From CAIVND01 sp035532075 (lineage in GTDB: Bacteria; Actinomycetota; Acidimicrobiia; Acidimicrobiales; Bog-793), in assembly GCA_035532075.1 (NCBI GenBank), contig DATKRV010000043.1, positions 1-13,732 of the forward strand: DNA of 13,732 nt, written 5' to 3'. Of the stretch, positions 7,088-13,026 are shown piece by piece. A model generated the notes under the pieces. That model had not been told where the DNA came from, searched no databases, and saw only the letters and a list, made by a program, of their open reading frames with translations. A program made the position numbers and the translations under genes. How positions within the stretch are numbered: the stretch's first letter is position 1; the number at the start of each line of letters is the position of its first letter.

Positions 7088-8410
7088 ATGTCCAATGAGA
7101 GTACGAGATACGCGCGAACGCCGTCTGAAATGAGAAACACTCATGAGGACGCTCAGGTGTCGAGCCCACGTGAGAGACAACGCAATCTGTTCTCGCTGTT
7201 GCTCTGGTACCTGATTCCCTCGCTCATTATCGTCGGCGCGCTGGGTTATATCTTCAGTGCGACTGTGTTGCACGTGAATCCACCGATTGTGCCCGTGGAG
7301 GGCGTATCAATGCACCCGACGCTTGTGACGGGCGATCTTGTTTTCCTTGAGAAGGCGAATCCGTCGGCGCTCAAGGTAGGCAATATCATCGCGGTGCACG
7401 TTCCCCAAGTAGACCGTACCAACTATGGGTTACCGGCAAACGTTGTACACCGCATCGTCAGAATTGAACATAGTACGAATGGTCTCCTTTTTATTACCAA
7501 GGGGGATGCAAATTCGGGCGCCGACGTATTTCAGACGCGCCCAGGAGACGTCATTGGCAAGTTACGGTACGCCGTCCCTGGACTTGGCTATCCATTTCTT
7601 TTCGTGCAGAGCCGTCAAGGAGAGATGTTCCTCGGGGCTGCCGCATTGTTGGGGCTGCTTTATTTCTTGTTTGGATTGTTTGATGACAGGCGTGCCTACG
7701 TGGAAGGCACCATGCGTACCATGCAGGCGGTATTGGCCGAGACCGAGAGGCTTGAACGCGTAGTAACGGGCGAACACTTCAATTTCGCGAATGAGAACCT
7801 TGACCAACCAACGACCGATATTTCCGCACCAAGGCAATTGTTAACCGATACCGAGGAGGCGCCCGACGAACAAGAGGAGCGGCATCTAGACGGCGCGGAC
7901 CCAGCTCCAAGCAGGGTACAGATCGAAGCGGCAACAGTAAATCCTGACGGTGTCGACTACCAATTATCTCAACAGATTGTCGAGGTGATGACCGAGCACA
8001 ACCGCCGCGGTATAGGTATGGAGCGGACAGTCGATGATCTTGCCGTGGCCATTGGTGAATATGCGGTTCATCTCCGGAGCCATACTTCGGCGGTCCGGGA
8101 TCTCGCGCAGGTAGCGGCTCACCTTGACCAGATTCTCACGAATAGTGACCTGTTGTCGCAGGTGGAGTCCGTCTCTCGAGAGGAGTATGTGCAGCCCTCA
8201 GAGCAGACTGTGGACTTGGGGAACATTGATCACACTGACCCGAGCAATGGGCAATACCAGGCCGAAAACGTCAGCAAGACCGATTCGGTACGAGTCTCGG
8301 AGGATTTGGTGACGCATGAGGAAGAGAACTTGGAAAACACTGACCGCCTAAACATGTGTTCGTGGGACGCGGAGCGATGGGAGGCGTATGTTTCGTGGCG
8401 AGATCAGTGA
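7088..8410 (+). CDS. SipW/Sec11-type signal peptidase I (S26B, Ser/His) with long cytosolic tail
   Basis: 440 residues. Membrane segment 1 spans about residues 34-57. It is followed by the catalytic box VEGVSMHPTLVTGDLV with nucleophile Ser74, then VVHRIV with His121 in place of the Lys of ordinary bacterial LepB, then TKGDAN with Asp140. Ser/His/Asp is the arrangement of the S26B group (eukaryotic Sec11, archaeal and Bacillus SipW enzymes), which cleave signal peptides outside the membrane. Membrane segment 2 is about 180-198. The remaining 240 or so residues are unusual: hydrophilic, acidic, with a helical stretch near LRSHTSAVRDLAQVAAHLDQ and a Trp-rich end (CSWDAERWEAYVSW). By topology this tail is cytosolic. 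ATG 7088 has a weak ribosome site; ATG 7130 is possible. It lies about 90 bases after two exported-protein genes and probably serves them, as SipW serves TasA/TapA. Confidence 0.85.
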   Translation: MSNESTRYARTPSEMRNTHEDAQVSSPRERQRNLFSLLLWYLIPSLIIVGALGYIFSATVLHVNPPIVPVEGVSMHPTLVTGDLVFLEKANPSALKVGNIIAVHVPQVDRTNYGLPANVVHRIVRIEHSTNGLLFITKGDANSGADVFQTRPGDVIGKLRYAVPGLGYPFLFVQSRQGEMFLGAAALLGLLYFLFGLFDDRRAYVEGTMRTMQAVLAETERLERVVTGEHFNFANENLDQPTTDISAPRQLLTDTEEAPDEQEERHLDGADPAPSRVQIEAATVNPDGVDYQLSQQIVEVMTEHNRRGIGMERTVDDLAVAIGEYAVHLRSHTSAVRDLAQVAAHLDQILTNSDLLSQVESVSREEYVQPSEQTVDLGNIDHTDPSNGQYQAENVSKTDSVRVSEDLVTHEEENLENTDRLNMCSWDAERWEAYVSWRDQ

Positions 8411-8844
8411 TAGACCTCCGATAAGCCAACTCAAGATGAATTGGATTCAGATCATGCAGCGAGGTCTTCTGAGCTATCTGTCCAGGCCTGTCTGGGCCAT
8501 GATGACAGTTTCGTGATGCAGTTCAGCTCAACTCTTGCCGGTAAGAAGGTAGGAGATAGTCGCTTGAGAACCGGTACGGATTTATCTATTCGCAACATGG
8601 GTGTAACGCTGTCTATCTGCGGTTGCAATGTCTTTGAAGACGATGGTTCAGAGTCAGGTTAGGCGGGTCACGCCGACACAGGATGGCCGTCGGCGTTGCC
8701 TGAGCGCTTGGGCCTCTTGCAAGCCGATGCTTGGTTGTGGCTCGATCCAAGGTTTCCTCTTCGGAAATGTGCTGTTTTATGGCGGATGCCTTGTTGGCTG
8801 ATGAGCATGCAAAGGTCTCCGCCCAGGCGTAGATATTCACCGGT

Positions 8845-8873
8845 TTGACAGTTGATTCCACATTGGGGATAGC
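8845..8873 (+). promoter_or_regulatory. Possible sigma-70-like promoter for the TctC-like gene
   Basis: A perfect TTGACA (8845-8850) is followed after 17 bases by GATAGC, a poor -10 match (3 of 6). A transcript from here would have a leader of about 165 bases. An alternative is TTCTGC, 17 bases, TATAGG, ending near 8976, just before the palindrome at 8983. Neither is strong. Confidence 0.3.
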
Positions 8874-8982
8874 GCCCGGATTTCTTTGAACCGTCGCGGA
8901 TAGTTCACTGAACCTCCAGCAGGAGATCTTGCAACTTTTCGTAATGTTTCTGCAATGTCATGTGGAAATGTATAGGGTTGTG

Positions 8983-8994
8983 TTACCTAGGTAA
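8983..8994. promoter_or_regulatory. Perfect 12-bp palindrome TTACCTAGGTAA, candidate operator
   Basis: TTACCTAGGTAA reads the same on both strands. It lies 49 bases before the proposed GTG start and directly downstream of a TATAGG box, a position where a dimeric repressor could block transcription. No regulator gene is adjacent. Confidence 0.4.
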
Positions 8995-9043
8995 TTCACT
9001 AGGCGAACGTTATGGTGGACTAGTCATTGAAATGGGGGGATTC

Positions 9044-10213
9044 GTGAGTTTCCAGGTAAAAATCAGACAACCGCGGTGGAGGCAGGTCAACCACCGGCGG
9101 GCAGCGGCAGCGATCATTTCGCTTTGTAGTTTGGTCGGGTTGATGGTGTCACCGGTGTCAGCGGCGATACATTCAAACTCCGCCAGTCAGAAGACGAAGA
9201 CCTGTAAGACCGCGAACGGTATCCGCATAACAAACGCGGAGATCTGCAAGGGCATTGCGTTTTATGCAGGCAAGACCATGACCTTTGTCGACATCGGCTC
9301 AATCGGTGGACCGTTCTATGACCCAGGGGTTGCGCTGCAGCCGCTGCTCAAGGAGTACCTCGGTGTCACTGTCAATATCTCGCCATTCCCGACCGGAAAC
9401 TCGATTCCTGGCCAGGACTACCTTGCGCGCGCGTTGCCAGACGGACTCACGATTGGAATGTTGAACCCGCTCAATGACATCCAGGACATTCTCACTAATG
9501 TGCCGGGAATCAACTTCAACCCAGCGAGAATGGCCTATCTCGTCCAGAACGGACCCAATGCGTCACCGATCATCGCCGGATCTGGATCGGGTTACACGAC
9601 CTTTGGCCAGGTTGTCAGCGCCTCAAAGGCTGGCACGCTGAAGATGCTCACCCAGAACACCGGAACTCTGAACACCATTCAGCGAACGTGGATGGGCGTT
9701 CTCGGACTTCACCCGCAATACATTGCCGGGTATGCCTCACTTGGAGCAGAGGTAACGGGACTTATCCGTGGCGACGGCCCGATGGGCCTTTTCGACCTCA
9801 GCCTTGCCTGTGGCGTCATACAGCAGGGTAAGGCCGTCGTGCTTGCAACGTCGATCGTTCCGCCAGTCAATACCAACTGCCGGAAGTACCTCACGAACGT
9901 GCCCACGTTGAAACAGACCGAGAAGCTTTACCCGCCAAAGACCGCTCTGCAAAAGACTCAGTGGAACACCTTGCTGTCACTCTTTGCAGTCACTGGGAAC
10001 CCGACGGTCACCCAGACCAGTGTTGCGGGCTTCAAGGTCAACACTCTCCGTGCAGCGATGAAGTGGGCGTATGCTCAGCCGTCCTACAAGTCAACAATGC
10101 TGGGCTTCTCACAGAACCCCAGCTACCACAATCCTGTTCAAGCGAAGCAGTACTACGAGCAGGCACTCAAGCTTGGGTCACACGTCGTGTGCTTCATTAA
10201 GGGCACCTGCTAG
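9044..10213 (+). CDS. Secreted TctC/Bug-like extracytoplasmic solute receptor
   Basis: 389 residues from GTG 9044, preferred because GGGGGGA (9034-9040) lies just upstream and the product then begins with a normal signal peptide (RRAAAAIISLCSLVGLMVSPVSAA). ATG 9032 and a more upstream start near 8960 are alternatives. The mature part resembles Bug/TctC receptors, which bind carboxylates for tripartite transporters: a GGPFYDPGVALQPLLKEYLG-type first strand and helix, VTVNISPFPTGNSIPGQDYL, then ALPDGLTIGMLNP, matching the family's PDGYTLLLG strand. It is longer than the usual family length of about 300-330. The exported part has six Cys, including one close to each end (KTCK and the final CFIKGTC), suggesting disulfides. 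No TctA/TctB membrane partners are in view, so it is an orphan receptor here and its ligand is unknown. A strong terminator follows, so it is probably transcribed alone. Confidence 0.75.
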   Translation: MSFQVKIRQPRWRQVNHRRAAAAIISLCSLVGLMVSPVSAAIHSNSASQKTKTCKTANGIRITNAEICKGIAFYAGKTMTFVDIGSIGGPFYDPGVALQPLLKEYLGVTVNISPFPTGNSIPGQDYLARALPDGLTIGMLNPLNDIQDILTNVPGINFNPARMAYLVQNGPNASPIIAGSGSGYTTFGQVVSASKAGTLKMLTQNTGTLNTIQRTWMGVLGLHPQYIAGYASLGAEVTGLIRGDGPMGLFDLSLACGVIQQGKAVVLATSIVPPVNTNCRKYLTNVPTLKQTEKLYPPKTALQKTQWNTLLSLFAVTGNPTVTQTSVAGFKVNTLRAAMKWAYAQPSYKSTMLGFSQNPSYHNPVQAKQYYEQALKLGSHVVCFIKGTC

Positions 10214-10253
10214 TCGATCACCATTGAATTTGAACCAATAGCTCAGTAGTTCC

Positions 10254-10301
10254 GAGCTGGCGGATGGAGGAGATATCTCTTTCATCCGCCAGCTCTTTTT
10301 T
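10254..10301 (+). terminator. Strong intrinsic terminator after the TctC-like gene
   Basis: GAGCTGGCGGATG (10254-10266) pairs perfectly with CATCCGCCAGCTC (10283-10295), 13 bp. Pairing can continue with two G-U pairs to 19 bp closed by an ATAT tetraloop. Six Ts follow at 10296-10301. The hairpin starts 40 bases after the stop codon. Confidence 0.95.
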
Positions 10302-10519
10302 GGCGACACATCTGTGTGAAGAGCACGGTCCGGCTGGCTTGAAACGTGCCCAGATCTGCCGACGAACGCGGCTCGCTTGGAGTGATCTTTTCGGAAATAT
10401 GTAGACCATATGCGCGAAATATCCAGCGCCACACTCTCTACGTTCGCGTTGAACAGGGCCTCAAATAAAGAGTTGGATCAGTCGAGTTTCCACACACTTG
10501 GGAGAGCGCGCTAATTGAT

Positions 10520-10759
10520 TTGGGCATTATCACCATATCGAATGTCCTTTTCGTTTCAATGATTGTGTACTTTAAGTTTCGAATAGCTGCAAAGGTCAAC
10601 AGAACGGTAGTTGACGCCATCGCTTCATCCGTCTCGGAACTTCTGGCGGAGATTATTCCCGCTAAAAATACGGCTGACGTGATTGAGGATGAACTCTCGT
10701 GCGATCGGCGCATCAAACACATGCAGGGACGGCTCAAAATCATTGCAAGGTACGTCTAG
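10520..10759 (+). CDS. Possible small membrane-anchored protein, unrecognised
   Basis: 79 residues from TTG 10520, the only usable start in the frame, with GGGAGAG about 13 bases upstream. The N-terminus (GIITISNVLFVSMIVYF) is a single membrane segment. The rest looks like an amphipathic charged helix (KVNRTVVDAIASSVSELLAE) ending RRIKHMQGRLKIIARYV. Amino-acid composition is protein-like, unlike the surrounding frames, but the start is rare and no family is recognised. It may be the 3' end of a broken gene, since the frame is open back to 10469. It sits about 220 bases after the strong terminator, so it needs its own promoter, which I cannot point to. Confidence 0.4.
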   Translation: MGIITISNVLFVSMIVYFKFRIAAKVNRTVVDAIASSVSELLAEIIPAKNTADVIEDELSCDRRIKHMQGRLKIIARYV

Positions 10760-10890
10760 TCTCGTGACCCTGGCGCATCGATCTATCACGGACTCCCGAG
10801 AGATTGCGAAGACTGCTATTGCAGCATGCGCTCGCAGGGAACTTCACCAACACCGCGCTGTTGCCTGCTTTCATTTACAAGAATACGTTG

Positions 10891-10931
10891 AAGCGGCGCC
10901 CAGAATCGAACTGGAGAAAAGGGCATTGCAG
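10891..10931 (-). repeat. Degenerate 3' half of tRNA-Cys (att-like remnant, copy A)
   Basis: Read on the minus strand: anticodon loop CTGCAAT, stem GCCCT, a 4-base variable loop, T-stem TCCAG/CTGGG with T-loop TTCGATT, acceptor strand CGCCGCT and discriminator T. No 5' half (D-arm, opposite acceptor strand) is found upstream, so this is not a functional tRNA. It matches copy B (12809-12849) at 35 of 41 positions by my count and carries more damage (acceptor CGCCGCT, loop ending T). Fragments from the anticodon loop to the 3' end are the usual crossover region of tRNA-targeting tyrosine integrases. Confidence 0.65.
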
Positions 10932-11038
10932 GCGTCAATTTGCGTTCGAGACCGTCCGTTGAAGATAAGGAATGCTCGTTGAGGAGCCTTAGGAGTTCAT
11001 TGAAGTTCGTTGCGGATCATGGTGTGCCCCCGCGGCAT
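10891..11038. repeat. About 150-bp direct repeat, copy A (partner 12809-12964)
   Basis: Beyond the tRNA half, similarity to the second copy continues for about 110 bases. The clearest shared phrases are TTCATTG(A/C)AGTTCGTT, CGGATCATGG and GTGCC before CGCGGCAT. Small gaps and substitutions show that the copies are not recent. Confidence 0.65.
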
Positions 11039-11432
11039 CTATTTTATTACTGCCTGCCTCTCAAGCACCAACAGAGACAGTTCACTGGTAGCATCGCATT
11101 GTCTTGGGTGAATGCCTTCCCCAGATTGGCTGCTCCGAAACCGGGTAAGCCAGGCCCTTGTGGCCAAGGCGAGATAGCTGGGACCTCATGTCCGATCGGA
11201 CGCAGCGCCAGACCTCTGTTCCCGTACCATTCTTTTTTGGCCCTCGGCTCCACCCCGGCCTTCGGTTCGCTCCGCCGATCCGTGCCGATCGAGAGCACAT
11301 CGATTCCCATGACAGGGGTCTCGCGGCTTCATGCGAACCTGAAGAGGTTTTCGCCTCGCCAAGGCCAGACGCGCCTCCTAGCGACCCGGGAGACGATCTC
11401 CAGAGAACTCAAGCGCTCGCGAAGGAGTCGTG

Positions 11433-12677
11433 ATGATCAAGAGCCGGCGCCGATCACCTATGAGGCTTGCAACAATCCCCCTCGCCATCGCCCTCTTGAT
11501 GTCTGCTGGTGTCGGCGTCGCGATGGCGGCATCGATAGCACCGCCAACGGCCTACACCGGCCCTGTGAAATCAATACTTCCCACCTCCGTGGTCGTAACC
11601 GGTACCGTCAATCCAAATGGCGCGGAGACTTCGTGGTACTTCCAGTACGGGTTGAGTTCGAGCGCGAGCTTTACCTCACGGACTCTTACAAAGAGTGCCG
11701 GTTCGGGCAGCGATGACGTCAAGGTCAAGCATTCACTGACCGGCCTCGCACCCGCCACGAGTTACAGCTACCGAATCGTCGCGATGAACAGCGCAGGCAC
11801 TACGGTGGGTGGGGTCGGTATCTTCAACACCTCTGCACCCCCCGTTGTGCTCACTGGAGCTGCGGGCTACATCAGTTCTACCTCATCGACCCTGAACGGC
11901 GTCATCAACCCTGAGGCTCTCGCGACGAGCTGGTATTTCCAATACGGGATTACGACCGTCTATGGATCGAAGACCCCGACGAAGCAGATCGCGGCGAATC
12001 ACGGTGACACGGTCGTGAGCGAGGGGATCTCGGCGCTAAAGCCAAACACCTCCTACCACTTCCGTGTCGTGGCAAAGAGCATTGCCGGCACGAGCGTTGG
12101 AGCCGATTTCATGTTCACGACCGGGCTGTCGGTGTCACTGAACAGCTCGGTGCCAAATGTCATCTACGGGGAGTTTGTCACGCTCTCGGGAAAGGTCTCG
12201 AGCGGAATCGCGGGAGTTCGTGTGGCGGTCATGAGTGAAGCATTCGACCACACCGCCTACTCCGATATTGCGACAGTTGTCACTACAGGCGGCGGCACCT
12301 GGAGCTTCTCGGCGCAACCGACGGCACGGACCACCTTCAATGCGATTGCCAACGGCGGATCGAGTTCTCCGGTTGTCATCAGTGTTGCCCCGAGGGTCTT
12401 TCTGAACGTCGTCTCAGGAGGACGCCTGCTGACGCGCGTCGTTGCGGGTGTCTCGTTCGCAGACCATGTGCTGCAGCTTCAGCGACTCTCCAAGGGACTG
12501 TGGGTGACGTGGAAACACGTGCGTCTGAACAGTCTGTCAAAGGCAGTATTTTCCACCTCACTCCCAAAGGGTGTCACCACGATCCGTATGGCGATTGGCC
12601 CCTTTGTTGCAGGGATCGATCAAGCGGCCCTCGGGTATGTCGCGGGATACAGCCGGTCGATCCAATATCGACGTTAG
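11433..12677 (+). CDS. Secreted protein with two Fn3-like repeats and a C-terminal Ig-like region
   Basis: 414 residues from ATG 11433, with AGGAG (11423-11427) 5 bases upstream; GTG 11430 is one codon earlier. A signal peptide is clear (SRRRSPMRLATIPLAIALLM..., cleavage near AMAA, about residue 33). Two Fn3-like repeats follow, at about 40-133 and 137-227. Each carries G-VNPNG/INPEA, then TSWYFQYG, then the closing L-P-TSY-(Y/F)R(I/V)VA strand. The remaining 185 or so residues are beta-rich with no Cys and include a bacterial Ig-like part (VTLSGKVSSGIAGVRVAV). No membrane anchor or sorting signal is visible. Such proteins are usually extracellular binding or structural proteins, and no catalytic motif is seen. 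It lies between the two tRNA-Cys half copies, so it could be cargo of an integrated element. Confidence 0.85.
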   Translation: MIKSRRRSPMRLATIPLAIALLMSAGVGVAMAASIAPPTAYTGPVKSILPTSVVVTGTVNPNGAETSWYFQYGLSSSASFTSRTLTKSAGSGSDDVKVKHSLTGLAPATSYSYRIVAMNSAGTTVGGVGIFNTSAPPVVLTGAAGYISSTSSTLNGVINPEALATSWYFQYGITTVYGSKTPTKQIAANHGDTVVSEGISALKPNTSYHFRVVAKSIAGTSVGADFMFTTGLSVSLNSSVPNVIYGEFVTLSGKVSSGIAGVRVAVMSEAFDHTAYSDIATVVTTGGGTWSFSAQPTARTTFNAIANGGSSSPVVISVAPRVFLNVVSGGRLLTRVVAGVSFADHVLQLQRLSKGLWVTWKHVRLNSLSKAVFSTSLPKGVTTIRMAIGPFVAGIDQAALGYVAGYSRSIQYRR

Positions 12678-12709
12678 CGGCAGATTGATTTCCACCTCGG
12701 GAGACAAGC

Positions 12710-12778
12710 GTGCTTGAGGCCAAGGTTGCCGGGGTGCTGTGTTTTGCCACGCTGACGGTCCTGATCGTGGCCCAATAA
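12710..12778 (+). CDS. Possible 22-residue single-span membrane peptide
   Basis: GTG 12710 is preceded by GGGAG (12699-12703) with 6-base spacing. The product is MLEAKVAGVLCFATLTVLIV followed by AQ and TAA: a short head and one hydrophobic span. It starts 33 bases after the Fn3-repeat gene, and its last codons form the left side of a hairpin. It could be a real micro-protein or a chance frame; no family is recognised. Confidence 0.35.
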   Translation: MLEAKVAGVLCFATLTVLIVAQ

Positions 12779-12795
12779 ATGGCCCACGATCAGGA
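12759..12795. terminator. Hairpin terminator after the Fn3-repeat gene
   Basis: TCCTGATCGTG (12759-12769) pairs perfectly with CACGATCAGGA (12785-12795), and an inner GCC/GGC adds three pairs around an A/T loop. The plus side is followed by ACTTGTTTG, only moderately T-rich. It is probably a terminator for the gene ending at 12677. Confidence 0.55.
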
Positions 12796-12808
12796 ACTTG
12801 TTTGCTCG

Positions 12809-12849
12809 AGGCGGCGCCCAGAATCGAACTGGGGTCGAGGGCTTTGCAG
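12809..12849 (-). repeat. 3' half of tRNA-Cys(GCA), att-like site (copy B)
   Basis: On the minus strand: anticodon loop CTGCAAA (anticodon GCA, T33, A37), 3' anticodon stem GCCCT, variable CGAC, T-arm CCCAG-TTCGATT-CTGGG, acceptor CGCCGCC and discriminator T. All of these are canonical for tRNA-Cys. The bases upstream do not supply the matching anticodon stem (GGCAC instead of AGGGC), D-arm or acceptor GGCGGCG, so only the 3' half is present. This is the normal footprint of integrase-mediated insertion into a tRNA gene. No integrase gene is visible in the window. Confidence 0.75.
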
Positions 12850-12964
12850 GTGCCATTTTACGTTCACTACTGACCGTAGAAGATCAGTTATAGCTGGTGG
12901 GAATGCGCAGGGATTCATTGCAGTTCGTTCCGGATCATGGAGTGCCGCGGCACCACCGCGGCAT
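12809..12964. repeat. About 150-bp direct repeat, copy B (partner 10891-11038)
   Basis: Same orientation as copy A and 1.9 kb away. Besides the tRNA half it shares the flank up to CCGCGGCAT at 12964. Unlike copy A it contains a perfect inverted repeat TGCCGCGG-CACCA-CCGCGGCA (12943-12963), whose right arm is partly kept in copy A. Confidence 0.65.
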
Positions 12965-13026
12965 GGACGTCGGAAAGGCCAGGGGTGTCGCCGATGCAAG
13001 CAAGGAGTCGGCGCATCACAAGGAGT

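Larger units (their letters stand above)
8411..9043. other. Gene-poor stretch of about 630 bases upstream of the TctC-like gene
   Basis: A 73-codon frame at 8441-8662 (TTG start) has no ribosome site and no recognisable product. In another frame ATG 8436 gives a 25-residue hydrophobic peptide (GLLSYLSRPVWAMMTVS). One of these could be a remnant of a lost gene, but I cannot support either. The right part holds promoter-like sequence (8845-8873) and a perfect palindrome (8983-8994) in front of the gene at 9044. Confidence 0.45.
10302..11432. other. Decayed-looking stretch between the terminator and the Fn3-repeat gene
   Basis: Apart from the possible small gene at 10520-10759 and the tRNA-Cys remnant at 10891-10931, I see no supported gene. 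Longer open frames on both strands (for example 10940-11716 plus and 11047-11310 minus) have low-complexity Arg/Pro/Ser composition, overlap a better gene or lack ribosome sites. A frame from GTG 10764 to 10982 begins with protein-like sequence (MTLAHRSITDSREIAKTAI) but runs into the tRNA remnant, so it is probably chance or relic coding. Confidence 0.45.

Noticed and set aside
10940..11716. 258-codon plus-strand frame
   Set aside because: Arg/Pro/Ser-rich with no recognisable domain, begins inside the att-like repeat and overlaps the start of the well-supported gene at 11433.
12809..12900. Complete tRNA-Cys gene
   Set aside because: Only the part from anticodon loop to 3' end is present. 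The upstream bases do not pair as anticodon stem, D-arm or acceptor stem.
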